Shown: positions 32,640 through 41,739, counted from the first letter of the stretch. The stretch: 64,000 nt of DNA from Polynucleobacter finlandensis (GCF_018881755.1 NZ_JACVPS010000011.1:1-64000); one strand, 5' to 3'. Notes: generated by a model not told the origin, from the sequence alone. A program made the numbers and translations.

Positions 32640-33443
32640 ATGATGGCTGGACGCTTAGAAGGAAAGGTAGCATTTATTACTGGGGCCGGATCAGTAGGCC
32701 CTGGATGGGGAAATGGGCGTGCAACAGCAGTGAGATTTGCTCAAGAAGGAGCAAAGGTGTTTGCAACGGATATTGATTTAACGCGCCTAGATGAAACATT
32801 AAACTTGGCCGGTGAGTTTAGAGGCAATATTCAAACCGGTGTTTTGGATGTCACTAAGTCTGGATCGATAGAAGAGAGTATTCATTCTTGTATTAAAGAA
32901 TTTGGGACGCTCGATATTTTGGTAAATATCGTTGGGGGCTCCGCAAAGGGCGGCCCAGTAGAGATGACTGAAGAGATTTGGGATGCTCAGGTAGATTTCA
33001 ATCTCAAGAGCGTATTTATGACTTGCAAATATGCCCTCCCTGAAATGATTCAAAAGGAATCAGGCTCAATTATTAATTTGGCATCCACTTCAGGCATTCG
33101 CTGGACTGGCTCTGCACAAATTGCTTACGCTGCAACGAAGGCGGGCGTTATTCAATTTTCAAGGGTATTAGCGGTTCAGTACGCAAAACAGAATATTCGC
33201 GTAAATACGGTTGTTCCAGGTCAATTGCATACGCCGATGGTCGAGAGTCGCTTGGCAAAACAGCGTGTTGGGGGCGATGTGGAGTTGCTATTAAAACAAA
33301 GACAATCACGCATCCCATTGCCATTCATGGGGGATGGCCGTGATACAGCCAATGCGGCATTATTTTTGGCTTCAGACGAGTCTCGCTTCATTACGGGGAC
33401 AGAAATTATTGTTGATGGCGGTATGTCAGCGCGATGTGATTAG
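32640..33443 (+). CDS. Short-chain dehydrogenase/reductase
   Basis: A 267-residue SDR. The cofactor loop is unusual: TGAGSVGPGWGNGRATAVRFAQEGA, with a 5-residue insertion compared with the normal TGxxxGxG. VNIVGGS stands in place of NNAG, and catalytic Ser (ASTSGI) and YAATKAGV (Tyr-x-x-x-Lys, about 161-165) are kept. FATDID predicts NAD. ATG 32643 is a second possible start. In operon with LigI-like and Bug genes; probably oxidises a hydroxy group of the same substrate family. Confidence 0.8.
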   Translation: MMAGRLEGKVAFITGAGSVGPGWGNGRATAVRFAQEGAKVFATDIDLTRLDETLNLAGEFRGNIQTGVLDVTKSGSIEESIHSCIKEFGTLDILVNIVGGSAKGGPVEMTEEIWDAQVDFNLKSVFMTCKYALPEMIQKESGSIINLASTSGIRWTGSAQIAYAATKAGVIQFSRVLAVQYAKQNIRVNTVVPGQLHTPMVESRLAKQRVGGDVELLLKQRQSRIPLPFMGDGRDTANAALFLASDESRFITGTEIIVDGGMSARCD

Positions 33444-33453
33444 GAGGTTGGAA

Positions 33454-34398
33454 ATGAAAAAGATTCTATTGGGGGTTTTTTGTTGTTTATCCATTGCCGG
33501 AGCTCAAGCACAATCAAATGTTATTAAGATGATCGTCGCCTTTCCGCCTGGTGGTCCGGTGGATTCAATGGCGCGCTCTCTTGTAGAGCCTTTAGGAAAA
33601 GAGCTGAACTCACAAATCGTGATTGAAAATAAACCTGGTGGGAATGGAGCGATTGCTGCTGAATATCTAGCAGCAAATCCTGCAGATGGCAAAACCATTT
33701 GGTTTACCAGTGCCGGAGCAGTGGCAATTAATCCAGGCCTTTATGAAAAGCTAGCCTATAACCCAGTGAAAGATTTAGCGGCTGTTTCTTTGGTTGCCAA
33801 TAACGTAGAAGTACTCGTTGTTAATCCAGCTAGCCCTGCAAATAACGCCGCTGAATTTATAGCTTTGGCCAAAAAAAGTGATTTAACTATGGGGTCATCT
33901 GGCACTGGAAGTGTTCCTCATCTTGCCTTAGAGCAGTTAAATGACTCGGCTAACGTCAAGATTTTGCATGTGCCATATAAAGGCGCAGCACCAGCAATTA
34001 CTGACGTGATGGCCGGTCACGTGGATGGATTCTTTGGCGATATTCCAGGGCTTATTAGTTACATTAAAAGTGGTAAGTTAAAGCCGATTGGGCTTGCTGC
34101 AGATAAGCGCAATAGCGCCATACCCGATGTAAAAACCTTTAATGAGATGGGCATAAAAGGTGTAGACACCAATAATTGGTATGCCGCTTTTGTGAAGGCA
34201 GGTACACCAAAGGCGGATATTGATCGTCTGAGTGCCGCAATCAAAAGGGTGGTTAAACAGGATCCTTTAAATTCTAAATTAACACAGGCTGGCAGTGAGC
34301 CAGTGGGATCCACGCCAGAAGAGTTGAGCGCCACTTTGAAAAAAGATATTGCCAAGTGGACCCAATTGATTAAAGCCAAGAAAATTTTGCCGGAATAA
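33454..34398 (+). CDS. Bug/TctC-type binding protein 3
   Basis: A 314-residue binding protein with signal peptide (1-20, cleavage after AQA), IVAFPPGGPVDSMARSLVEPLGKEL, ENKPGGNGAIAAEYLA and PYKGAAPAITDVMAGHVDGFF. ATG 33454 has a textbook AGGAGG six bases ahead; the long frame into the SDR gene is an accident. Second binding protein in the same operon, so the operon probably handles at least two imported acids or one ligand with two affinities. Confidence 0.88.
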   Translation: MKKILLGVFCCLSIAGAQAQSNVIKMIVAFPPGGPVDSMARSLVEPLGKELNSQIVIENKPGGNGAIAAEYLAANPADGKTIWFTSAGAVAINPGLYEKLAYNPVKDLAAVSLVANNVEVLVVNPASPANNAAEFIALAKKSDLTMGSSGTGSVPHLALEQLNDSANVKILHVPYKGAAPAITDVMAGHVDGFFGDIPGLISYIKSGKLKPIGLAADKRNSAIPDVKTFNEMGIKGVDTNNWYAAFVKAGTPKADIDRLSAAIKRVVKQDPLNSKLTQAGSEPVGSTPEELSATLKKDIAKWTQLIKAKKILPE

Positions 34399-34400
34399 AA

Positions 34401-34919
34401 ATGAGCAAACGTATAGCGCCGATCACTCCTGGCACTAAGGCGGAGTTAGCTGCCTTAGAGGCAAAGATTTTGCAGGAGCGTGGAAATATCTCTCCCTTGT
34501 ATCAAATTCTGTTAAATGCGCCCGAGATTGCGCAGGGCTGGGAAGCTCTGTTGACAGCCATCCGTAACCGCAATTCACTATCTCCCGCGATAAGAGAGAT
34601 GATTATTTTGAGGGTAGCGGTTTTAAACCGTGCTAATTATGAGTTTGATGCACACGCTCCGCACGCTAGCAAGGCTGGCATGAGTCAGGAGAAGATTGAG
34701 TCCCTGAAAGACTCAAAAATCAGCGATGTATTTGATGAGAAAGAATGCTTAATACTCAAGCTAACTGATGTCATGACTCAAGATATTCAGGTGCCCGATA
34801 CTGTATTTGATCAAGTAAGGCCGTATTTCAATGATCAAGAGATTCTTGAATTAGTTGCCACGATCTCGGCCTATAACATGGTCTCAAGATTATTAAACGC
34901 ACTGCACATAGGTCACTAG
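34401..34919 (+). CDS. Carboxymuconolactone-decarboxylase family protein
   Basis: A 172-residue AhpD/CMD-fold protein: LLTAIRNRNSLSPAIREMIILRVAVLNRANYEFDAHAPHASKAGMSQEKIE. The family's usual CxxC of AhpD is absent (NRANYEFDAH instead), so it is not a peroxide-reducing AhpD; the E-x-x-x-H type pattern fits a decarboxylase-like subgroup. It may decarboxylate or isomerise a lactone from the pathway. Two bases after the Bug stop. Confidence 0.8.
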   Translation: MSKRIAPITPGTKAELAALEAKILQERGNISPLYQILLNAPEIAQGWEALLTAIRNRNSLSPAIREMIILRVAVLNRANYEFDAHAPHASKAGMSQEKIESLKDSKISDVFDEKECLILKLTDVMTQDIQVPDTVFDQVRPYFNDQEILELVATISAYNMVSRLLNALHIGH

Positions 34920-34920
34920 A

Positions 34921-35514
34921 ATGAGCGATCAGAAGGTTAGCTTACTACTGCTTAGAGCTAAGCCGATAGGGGGCTCGAAACATATTGCTGAGATATCTAG
35001 TAGATTAAAAAATACAAAGCAGCCCGAATTTAAAGAAATCATCATGACTTATAGCGTCGAATCGAATGCTCTCTATGGGTATTTTTATTTCGACAGTCCG
35101 ACAGAACTTGCGCTTCTTGATGCACAGACCTTCTTAGGTGAGGCGGCAAACTTTTTGGCTGAAATTAAGCTGAGTCGCATTGTGTTTGCCAATCCAATAA
35201 AAGGATTTTCTAGCGATCAAGTCCCGCTCAATCGTTATGCGGTTGAGACGGATCCCGAGGCAGGGTGGCAAGAAGAGTTATTTGCCTGGTATGACCAAGA
35301 GCACTTGCCTGGTTTAGCGGCCGTCCCTGGATGCGTCAGTGCTACTCGCTGTTTGAACTTGGATCATGCGCCATATTCCTTTTCTTTCTATGACCTTCTT
35401 TCTCCAGAAGTTTTAGGTTGCGAACCTTGGTTAAAAGTTAGGCATACCAGCTGGAGCGACAGGGTTAGACCTCATTTCACGAACACGAGAAGAACAATGT
35501 TCCAGTTCTTGTAA
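34921..35514 (+). CDS. EthD-like ferredoxin-fold protein
   Basis: A 197-residue cytoplasmic protein. The C-terminal half (WQEELFAWYDQEHLPGLAAVPGCVSATRCLN) matches EthD/dimeric alpha-beta barrel proteins, in which a WYxxEH motif lies at the active site; the N-terminal half looks like a degenerate duplicate. Such proteins act as small mono-oxygenase- or isomerase-like partners in aromatic catabolism, but no function can be assigned. Last gene of the operon, one base after the CMD gene; a strong terminator follows. Confidence 0.6.
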   Translation: MSDQKVSLLLLRAKPIGGSKHIAEISSRLKNTKQPEFKEIIMTYSVESNALYGYFYFDSPTELALLDAQTFLGEAANFLAEIKLSRIVFANPIKGFSSDQVPLNRYAVETDPEAGWQEELFAWYDQEHLPGLAAVPGCVSATRCLNLDHAPYSFSFYDLLSPEVLGCEPWLKVRHTSWSDRVRPHFTNTRRTMFQFL

Positions 35515-35550
35515 GCCTATTGGTGACGTCAGTCGTTTGCAGTGATCAGC

Positions 35551-35576
35551 CCCAGCCATATAGCTGGGTTTTTTTT
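35551..35576 (+). terminator. Terminator of nine-gene catabolic operon
   Basis: CCCAGC-CATATA-GCTGGG followed by eight T's; strong intrinsic terminator 37 bases after the EthD-like stop. Confidence 0.88.
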
Positions 35577-35679
35577 GGCGCTGCGCGCTTTCAACGACCC
35601 TTAATTTGTTGACACTAATGACGTGCATGTAGGGTGAAAACAAGATTCTGAGGGCTTTCTTCATCCACTGGCCAATAGC

Positions 35680-35720
35680 TTGATTTGGATCAAATCGAAG
35701 ATTTCTGGCCTAAGCATAAT
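35680..35720 (+). promoter_or_regulatory. FNR/ANR-dependent class II promoter
   Basis: A perfect FNR box TTGAT-TTGG-ATCAA (35680-35693) and a CATAAT -10 (35715-35720). The predicted start near 35727 puts the box at about -40.5 to -41.5, the class II activator position. It drives the universal stress protein 26 bases further on. Strong case for induction at low oxygen. Confidence 0.75.
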
Positions 35721-35752
35721 GAAGTTAATTACACATTTTCTAGGATGAAGTC

Positions 35753-36559
35753 ATGTTGAAAAATTTAATGGTGCATTTAGATCAAAGCCCTCGCTGTGAG
35801 GCTCGTTTGAAAATAGCTACCGCTTTAGCAAAAGCAAATGGCGCCAGATTGGTTGGGGTATTTGCCCAAAAAGGACCCTCTAAGCTTGTCGGTAGCATGG
35901 CAAGCTGGCCCCCACAAGAGTATGTTGAGGCTAGCCAAGAGAGCAAAAAGACATTTGAATCTGCAACCCAAGGATTAAATGCTGAATGGGTAGACATCAA
36001 TCGAGGAAGTGACTCTGCTGTTTTGGCTCTGGTTTCGGAGAAGGCAAGGTATTTTGATTTAGTCATCATGGGGCAATATGAGGAATCAGGCCTTAATTTT
36101 GTCCCAGCCGAGCTTGTTGAGGAAGTATTAACCAACGCAGGCCGTCCTGTACTCATCATTCCGTATGTTGGTGAATTCTCTGGCTCATTTAAACATCCAT
36201 TAATTGCTTGGAATGCATCGAGCCAAGCTGCTCATGCATTAAATGATGCTCTTCCATTGATATTAAATTGTGACCAAGCCGTTGTCTTGGCTTTTGATTC
36301 CAGCTTTGACCGAGCAGAAGCATCCTGTAAAGAGGTTGCCGTACAACTCTCATGCCATGGCATCAAATCTAAAACAGAGGCCATGATCATTGATGATATT
36401 GGCGTGATGGATATGCTACTCAACAACGCCTGTGATCAAGGTGCTGATTTACTGGTTATGGGTGCTCATAGTCATATCGGCTTCCCATTCATCAGTCGGG
36501 GTGCTGGTACAAGACATATTTTGAAAACGATGGTTCTGCCGGTTTTAATGTCTAGCTAA
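35753..36559 (+). CDS. Universal stress protein (UspA), tandem domain
   Basis: A 268-residue protein of two Usp domains (about 1-140 and 148-268). The second has the ATP-binding GAHSHIGFPFISRGAGTRHIL, close to G-x2-G-x9-G-S/T; the first has MGQYEESG without the usual glycine string, so perhaps only the second binds nucleotide. Tandem Usps are cytosolic stress/hypoxia proteins. Its promoter carries an FNR/ANR box at the activating position, and it lies alone between two terminators. Confidence 0.88.
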   Translation: MLKNLMVHLDQSPRCEARLKIATALAKANGARLVGVFAQKGPSKLVGSMASWPPQEYVEASQESKKTFESATQGLNAEWVDINRGSDSAVLALVSEKARYFDLVIMGQYEESGLNFVPAELVEEVLTNAGRPVLIIPYVGEFSGSFKHPLIAWNASSQAAHALNDALPLILNCDQAVVLAFDSSFDRAEASCKEVAVQLSCHGIKSKTEAMIIDDIGVMDMLLNNACDQGADLLVMGAHSHIGFPFISRGAGTRHILKTMVLPVLMSS

Positions 36560-36608
36560 ATATTTTTTTGTTGTTTGTTGGAAGTCTCCTTACTGCTTTG
36601 GCAGTTTT

Positions 36609-36632
36609 AGCCACCTCCGGGTGGCTTTTTTC
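36609..36632 (+). terminator. Terminator after universal stress protein
   Basis: AGCCACC-TCCG-GGTGGCT hairpin followed by TTTTTTC, 50 bases after the Usp stop. Confidence 0.85.
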
Positions 36633-36746
36633 TTGGCGCAAAGCAGTCATCCGATGCGATGTTGATTTTTAGGTGATACTAAGAGTTAGTAACTAGTAGA
36701 ATTTAAAAATACGATAAAAATGAGTTTTAACTCATACGGAGATCAT

Positions 36747-37790
36747 ATGAAAATCACTTACAAGATATTTGCTTTACTGATTTCTTTCGTTGGGATTGGT
36801 CAGGTATTTGCTGCCGGAAAAATTCAAATGAATGAATACATGGTGCAAAGCGATACACTTGGCATTTCACTTTACGTACGCAATAAGCACTTAACTGGTA
36901 TGAAGAAATTCACAGCAGAGAAAACGCTGCTGTATGTGCATGGCTCTACATATCCAGCAGAAACTGCTTTTGATTTATCGCTAGGCGGAACCTCTTGGAT
37001 GGAGTACATGGCATCGAGAGGCTATGACGTTTGGTTGGTTGACTTGCGCGGTTATGGAAAATCAACTCGCCCACCAGAGATGGATCAACCTGCAGAACAA
37101 AACGCACCTCTAGTGCGAACCGATGTTGCTGTGAGCGATGTTTCCAGTGCTGTCGATTACATCTTAAAAAAGCGCAATATTCAGAAGATGAATTTACTCG
37201 GCTGGTCATGGGGTACAACCATTATGGGTAAGTACACTACTGAACATAATGAGAAAGTTAATAAGCTAGTCCTATACGCACCTCAGTGGTTACGTCAGGG
37301 TGGTGCACCATTAACGGATAAAGGCGGTGCACTTGGGGCATATCGAGTCGCATCAATTGCTGATGCTAAAAATCGCTGGTTAACTGGTGTTCCAGAAAAT
37401 GCCAAAGCCAGTTTGATTCCAGAAGGTTGGTTTGAGAAATGGGCTAATGCGACTTTTGATACCGACCCTTGGGGCAAGACGCAGACACCTAAGAAGTTAC
37501 GAGCACCTAACGGAACAGTGCAAGATGCGCGTGAGTACTGGACTGCTGGTAAGCCTGTCTATGAGCCAAAAGATATTCGGGTGCCTGTAATGTTGGTTCA
37601 TGCTGAGTGGGATGCTGACTTACCTAGCTACATGATGTATGAATATTTTACTAAGCTAGAAAATGCGCCATACAAGGAAATGCTCCAAATCAGTGAAGGT
37701 ACTCACACCATCATCATGGAAAAGAATCGTATGTTGATGTTTGCGGGAGTGCAGGAATTCTTGGATAGCGGCTTTAAGCCAGAGAAGTAA
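36747..37790 (+). CDS. Exported alpha/beta hydrolase
   Basis: A 347-residue hydrolase with a signal peptide (1-23, cleavage after FAA). GWSWGT (Ser154) is the nucleophile elbow, YVHGSTYPA the oxyanion loop, HAEWDADLP the acid and EGTHTIIMEK the catalytic His. Start ATG 36747 has GGAG upstream and gives a clean signal; ATG 36720 is possible but weaker. It would cleave an ester or amide in the periplasm. Single gene, likely own promoter. Confidence 0.82.
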   Translation: MKITYKIFALLISFVGIGQVFAAGKIQMNEYMVQSDTLGISLYVRNKHLTGMKKFTAEKTLLYVHGSTYPAETAFDLSLGGTSWMEYMASRGYDVWLVDLRGYGKSTRPPEMDQPAEQNAPLVRTDVAVSDVSSAVDYILKKRNIQKMNLLGWSWGTTIMGKYTTEHNEKVNKLVLYAPQWLRQGGAPLTDKGGALGAYRVASIADAKNRWLTGVPENAKASLIPEGWFEKWANATFDTDPWGKTQTPKKLRAPNGTVQDAREYWTAGKPVYEPKDIRVPVMLVHAEWDADLPSYMMYEYFTKLENAPYKEMLQISEGTHTIIMEKNRMLMFAGVQEFLDSGFKPEK

Positions 37791-37805
37791 GTATTTAGCT
37801 GAAAC

Positions 37806-37829
37806 GCTAGCCGTCTTCGGGTGGCTAGC
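37806..37829. terminator. Hairpin between convergent genes
   Basis: GCTAGCC-N10-GGCTAGC, a perfect 7-bp stem overlapping the stop of the minus-strand gene. No T-run on the plus strand, so its terminator role is tentative. Confidence 0.4.
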
Positions 37830-38205
37830 CTTCAATAATAAATTCTGCGTTAAGCGGTCGCACACGCTCATCAACATAGTAGCCGCCATACTCACCATAC
37901 CTTAGGTACTTGCGAGTGCAGTTCATGCACTCGTAGATATCGCACCTGGTGTAAGGGTGGTAGCCAATAGCTATTGGTGCATCAGCAGACCATGAGTTTG
38001 TCCCATGAGGGTGGTATTCCTCCCAAGTTTCTGGCTTGTCTTCATCCCGTAGTGTGCCAATGATTTTTAAGAGCTTCAGGTCAAAACTTCCAGGTACAGA
38101 CTCCCACCCCGGATTCATCAGCGCATTGCAAGTGCCGCATTCCGAGCTTGCCTGATTTAAGCGCGCAAGCTCTAAGAGCTCACTTGAGCGTGTAATTTTG
38201 AGCAT
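37825..38205 (-). CDS. Conserved hypothetical with two CxxC pairs
   Basis: A 126-residue cytoplasmic protein. Cys pairs CGTC (about residue 23-26) and CMNC (about 93-96, in YECMNCTRKYLRYGEYGGYYVDERVR) probably form a zinc ribbon. The middle contains WEEYHPHGTNSW. I believe similar short proteins occur in other Burkholderiales but no function is known. It ends against the hydrolase gene with a shared hairpin. Confidence 0.65.
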   Translation of the reverse strand: MLKITRSSELLELARLNQASSECGTCNALMNPGWESVPGSFDLKLLKIIGTLRDEDKPETWEEYHPHGTNSWSADAPIAIGYHPYTRCDIYECMNCTRKYLRYGEYGGYYVDERVRPLNAEFIIEG

Positions 38206-38331
38206 TCGTTAGTTTGAGCTAAAAGGGTAAATCATAGGCTGAATTTAGCCTTAAAGTTTAGGAACAAGACAATATATTTGCGTTATATTGACATGGTTAA
38301 AACTATATAAATAAATTCAGGAGATTTGTTA

Positions 38332-39000
38332 ATGAGCACAACTGGGATTGAAATTCATCCAAGAAAAGAAGCCTTTCAAGAGGGCATCTCCGCTCTAACG
38401 GGGCTGGCAACCTCAGTGGTGAGTGATGTCATGGGCAGGACGATTGGCGCAGTCAGTATTCTCCCGGTGAATAAATCTTCTGTCTCCGTTTGCGGTAATG
38501 CCGTAACAGTTAGCGTTCGTGCTGGGGACAATCTTTTAATTCATAAAGCCTTGCAAATCCTAAAACCAGGTGATGTCTTGGTAGTGGATGGTGGTGGCGA
38601 TATAACGCGTGCCCTGTTTGGGGAAATCATGATGACGGTTGCCAAATCGAAAGGTGCGATTGGCTGTGTCTTTGATGGTGCTATTCGTGATGTGGATGCT
38701 TTTGAGAAACACAAATTCCCATGCTGGGCTCGTGGCGTGAATATGCGCGGCCCTTATAAGGATGGCCCTGGATCGATTAATACCTCAATTAGTATTGGTG
38801 GCATGGTCGTCAATCCGGGTGATGTGATTTTGGGTGACTGCGATGGCATTATTGCTCTATCTCCAAACATTGCACTCGAAGCTGCCAAGTTGGGTAAAGA
38901 AAAAGAAACGGCTGAACGCAAAACCATTCAATCCATTTTGGATGGTCAATATAACGATGCTTGGGTGGATGCCACTTTAAAACAAAAAGGCGCCCTATGA
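38332..39000 (+). CDS. RraA-family aldolase/decarboxylase (LigK-like) 1
   Basis: A 222-residue RraA-fold protein. VVDGGGDITRALFGEIM and GAIRDVDAFE (the Arg/Asp that bind the divalent metal and keto-acid) match the HMG/CHA aldolase-oxaloacetate decarboxylase group, unlike the RNase E inhibitor RraA proper. It would cleave 4-carboxy-4-hydroxy-2-oxoadipate or decarboxylate oxaloacetate. CAGGAG precedes ATG 38332. First gene of a seven-gene operon; its stop overlaps the next Bug gene (ATGA). Confidence 0.78.
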   Translation: MSTTGIEIHPRKEAFQEGISALTGLATSVVSDVMGRTIGAVSILPVNKSSVSVCGNAVTVSVRAGDNLLIHKALQILKPGDVLVVDGGGDITRALFGEIMMTVAKSKGAIGCVFDGAIRDVDAFEKHKFPCWARGVNMRGPYKDGPGSINTSISIGGMVVNPGDVILGDCDGIIALSPNIALEAAKLGKEKETAERKTIQSILDGQYNDAWVDATLKQKGAL

Positions 39001-39944
39001 AAAAAGCCCTATTTACTTTTGCTTTAAGTATCCTAGCGATCAATGCCATTGCCGCATATCCAGATAAGTCCATTAAGTTTTTGGTTCCGTGGCCTCCAGG
39101 CGGCGCAACGGATCAGGTGGCGCGTATCTTGGTTCAACCCTTAACAAAAGAGCTGGGCGTTTCAGTATTTGTTGAGAACAAGGGTGGGGCAGGCGGGAAC
39201 ATTGGCACCCAAGCTTTTGTACAAGATAAACCTGATGGTTACTCTATTTTGATGGCCACGAGCTCTACCAATGCTGCTGGCCCTCACTTATTTGCGAACC
39301 AGGGATTTGATGCCGCTAAAGATTTCACGCCAGTAGTGCTGGTCTGCACGATTCCAAACATCATGGTCGTGCCAGCTGCATCACCCTGGAACAGCATGAA
39401 AGATCTCATGACTGATGCGAAGCAGAACCCTGGAAAGTTTACTTATGGCTCGGCTGGTATCGGCGCCTCTCAGCATTTGGCTGGAGCGCAATTTAAAACG
39501 GTGACTGGTTTGGATATTCGTCACGTTCCCTATAAGGGGAGTGGTCCGGCAGCAGTAGATTTGATGGCTGGGCATATTGACATGATGCTGGATACTGGGT
39601 CACTCAATAATATTAAAGCGGGGAAGCTGAAGGCCCTTGGTGTAGCTGCTGATAAACGTATTCCTGAATTACCTAATGTACCCACGATGAAAGAAGTAGG
39701 TGTGCCGATGGTAGCTAATGCCTGGTATGGCGTCATGCTCCCAGCTGGAGCCCCAAAAGATATTACCGAAAAACTGAATGCAGCTTTTAATAAAGTGCTG
39801 AGGGATCCTGAGGTGAAGCAGCACCTTCAATCCATAGGTGCACAGGTTGATGGTGGCTCTGTTGCTGATTTCACAAAGTTTTCTCAATCAGAGATTAAGC
39901 GTTACGAAGGTATTGTCAGAATGTCAGGGGCTCCTAGAGAGTAA
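38997..39944 (+). CDS. Bug/TctC-type binding protein 4
   Basis: A 315-residue binding protein, signal peptide 1-19 (cleavage after AIA), FLVPWPPGGATDQVARILVQPLTKELG, ENKGGAGGNIGTQAF and PYKGSGPAAVDLMAGHIDMM. ATG 38997 overlaps the aldolase stop by 4 bases. It directly precedes another Bug gene; the two share the fold but differ in ligand-loop residues (WPPGGATDQ versus YAPGGAVDL), implying different ligands. Confidence 0.88.
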   Translation: MKKALFTFALSILAINAIAAYPDKSIKFLVPWPPGGATDQVARILVQPLTKELGVSVFVENKGGAGGNIGTQAFVQDKPDGYSILMATSSTNAAGPHLFANQGFDAAKDFTPVVLVCTIPNIMVVPAASPWNSMKDLMTDAKQNPGKFTYGSAGIGASQHLAGAQFKTVTGLDIRHVPYKGSGPAAVDLMAGHIDMMLDTGSLNNIKAGKLKALGVAADKRIPELPNVPTMKEVGVPMVANAWYGVMLPAGAPKDITEKLNAAFNKVLRDPEVKQHLQSIGAQVDGGSVADFTKFSQSEIKRYEGIVRMSGAPRE

Positions 39945-39946
39945 AA

Positions 39947-40915
39947 ATGATGAAGAAGATGATCTCCAATGTTTTATTGTTTTGCGGGTTTCTATTCTCA
40001 GTCCATTCGATGGCTCAGGACTATCCGAATAAACCAATTAAGGTTCTGGTTGGGTATGCGCCAGGTGGCGCGGTAGATTTAGTTGCCAGAAGTTTGGGAC
40101 AAAGTCTTTCTGGCTCAATGGGGCAAGCTTTTGTCATTGAAAACAAGCCAGGTGCTGGGACTAATATTGCGGTTAAGCAATTGATTGATAGCCCGCCAGA
40201 TGGATATACGCTGATGGTTGCAGCCAATGCCTTAGCTGCCAATATGGCTCTTTATAAACCTCAGCCATTTGATGTCGATAAAGACATCACCCCAATTGCA
40301 ATGATTGGTAGCGTCCCGGTAGTGATAGCTACAACTGCTGGAAGTAAGTATCAAAAATTATCAGACCTGATTAAAGCGGCAAAGGCAAATCCGGATTTCA
40401 TTACCTACGGGTCACCAGGCAATGGCGCAACCCCACACATGGCCATGAAATTCTTTGAGCAGGCTGCTGGAGTTTCCTTTAAGCATGTCCCATATAAAGG
40501 GGGCGCACCCGCCATTACAGACTTAATCGGAGGCCAGTTAGATTTGGTCGCAATGAATATGCTTGAAATTGCTCCTCAGGTTAAAGCTGGAAATCTTAAA
40601 ATCATTGCAGTGATGAGCGCTAAGCGCTCCCCATTATTTCCAGGTGTACCTACAATTGCAGAATCTGGATTTCCTGGATTTGAGGCTTCTGTTTGGTATA
40701 GCTTAATTGCGCCTGCTAAAACACCAGCAGGGATTGTGAAGACATTGCACACAGAGGTAGAGAAAGCACTCAAATCGAAAGACATGATTGAGCGTTTAAC
40801 TTCGGTTGGCGGCGAGGTCAATCCCGGTAGCACTGCGCAATTTACAGCCTTTCTTAATTCAGAGCGCAAGCGTTACGAAAAGCTGGTTCGCGATGCCAAT
40901 ATTCAGCCTGATTAA
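39947..40915 (+). CDS. Bug/TctC-type binding protein 5
   Basis: A 322-residue binding protein, signal peptide about 1-23 (after SMA), VLVGYAPGGAVDLVARSLGQSLSG, ENKPGAGTNIAVKQLI and PYKGGAPAITDLIGGQLDLVAMN. It starts 2 bases after the stop of Bug protein 4. Tandem genes may be an old duplication with specialisation. Confidence 0.88.
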   Translation: MMKKMISNVLLFCGFLFSVHSMAQDYPNKPIKVLVGYAPGGAVDLVARSLGQSLSGSMGQAFVIENKPGAGTNIAVKQLIDSPPDGYTLMVAANALAANMALYKPQPFDVDKDITPIAMIGSVPVVIATTAGSKYQKLSDLIKAAKANPDFITYGSPGNGATPHMAMKFFEQAAGVSFKHVPYKGGAPAITDLIGGQLDLVAMNMLEIAPQVKAGNLKIIAVMSAKRSPLFPGVPTIAESGFPGFEASVWYSLIAPAKTPAGIVKTLHTEVEKALKSKDMIERLTSVGGEVNPGSTAQFTAFLNSERKRYEKLVRDANIQPD

Positions 40916-40933
40916 TGCCCAGAAAATAAATTG

Positions 40934-41716
40934 ATGAGATATCGTTTTTTCTGGGGCAAGGTGTGCGGATTCGTTTTTTCACTCATCCTCTGCGCTTGCT
41001 CCACTGCACCGCAAAACTCTATAGCCCCTCAAGGGGAATTAAAGATGGGCCTCTATAAAGGCACACCAACTTCAATCTTGCCAGCTAAATTAGCCAGTGG
41101 CGATCCTCGGGGAATCGGATATGAATTAGGCGGAGATCTCTCCACCAAGTTAGATGTTAAATACTCTCCAGTAGTTTTTGAAAAGAATGCTGATGTTCTG
41201 GCAGCCGTGAAAAAAGGTGAGGTCGATTTAGTGTTTACGAATGCCAGTGCTGATAGAGCGCAATATATTCAATTTTCAAAGACGGTGATTCAGATTGAAA
41301 AGGGATATTTAATTGGCCCTCGAAGCAAAATTAATTCACCTTCTGAGTTGAATCAACAGAAAGTCAATATTGGCTATAGTATGGGCAGCAACTCTGCGCG
41401 AGAACTCCCAGGCCTTATTCCGAATGCCACACTGGTACAAACCACGTCGACGAAGCAAGCTATTGAGCTTCTCAAGTCTGGTGAACTCGATGGTTTTTCA
41501 AGTAATAAAGCGATTCTGTATGAAATGGCGGGAAGCACACCTGGATCGAGAGTGCTGCCAGTAGTTATTGGCTATGAAAACCTTGCTTTAGGAACGCCTT
41601 TAAATAGAAATGGCACGACAGAGCAGTTAAATCTCTTTGTTGATGAAATAACTGCCTCAGGGAAATTAAAGGCGATTATTGAGCGCTCCGGTATTCAAGG
41701 TCTTGCTGCAAAATAA
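40934..41716 (+). CDS. Lipoprotein of family-3 solute-binding type
   Basis: A 260-residue lipoprotein: lipobox ILCACST (Cys about 22), then a periplasmic-binding fold (ELKMGLYKGTPTSILPAKLASGDPRGIGYELGGDL; SADRAQYIQFSKTVI; NIGYSMGSNSARELPGL; GELDGFSSNKAILYEM). This is the amino-acid type (SBP_bac_3) family, unrelated to Bug proteins. No ABC permease or ATPase is nearby. In the same operon as two Bugs and LigJ, so it may bind an alternative ligand or act as a sensor. Confidence 0.72.
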   Translation: MRYRFFWGKVCGFVFSLILCACSTAPQNSIAPQGELKMGLYKGTPTSILPAKLASGDPRGIGYELGGDLSTKLDVKYSPVVFEKNADVLAAVKKGEVDLVFTNASADRAQYIQFSKTVIQIEKGYLIGPRSKINSPSELNQQKVNIGYSMGSNSARELPGLIPNATLVQTTSTKQAIELLKSGELDGFSSNKAILYEMAGSTPGSRVLPVVIGYENLALGTPLNRNGTTEQLNLFVDEITASGKLKAIIERSGIQGLAAK

Positions 41717-41739
41717 AATGATAACTAGAGAGATGCAGA

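Noticed and set aside
38288-38316. TTGACA followed by an AT-rich stretch, as a sigma-70 promoter for the RraA operon
   Set aside because: The -35 is perfect but no good -10 lies at 16-18 bases, so a promoter call was not made.
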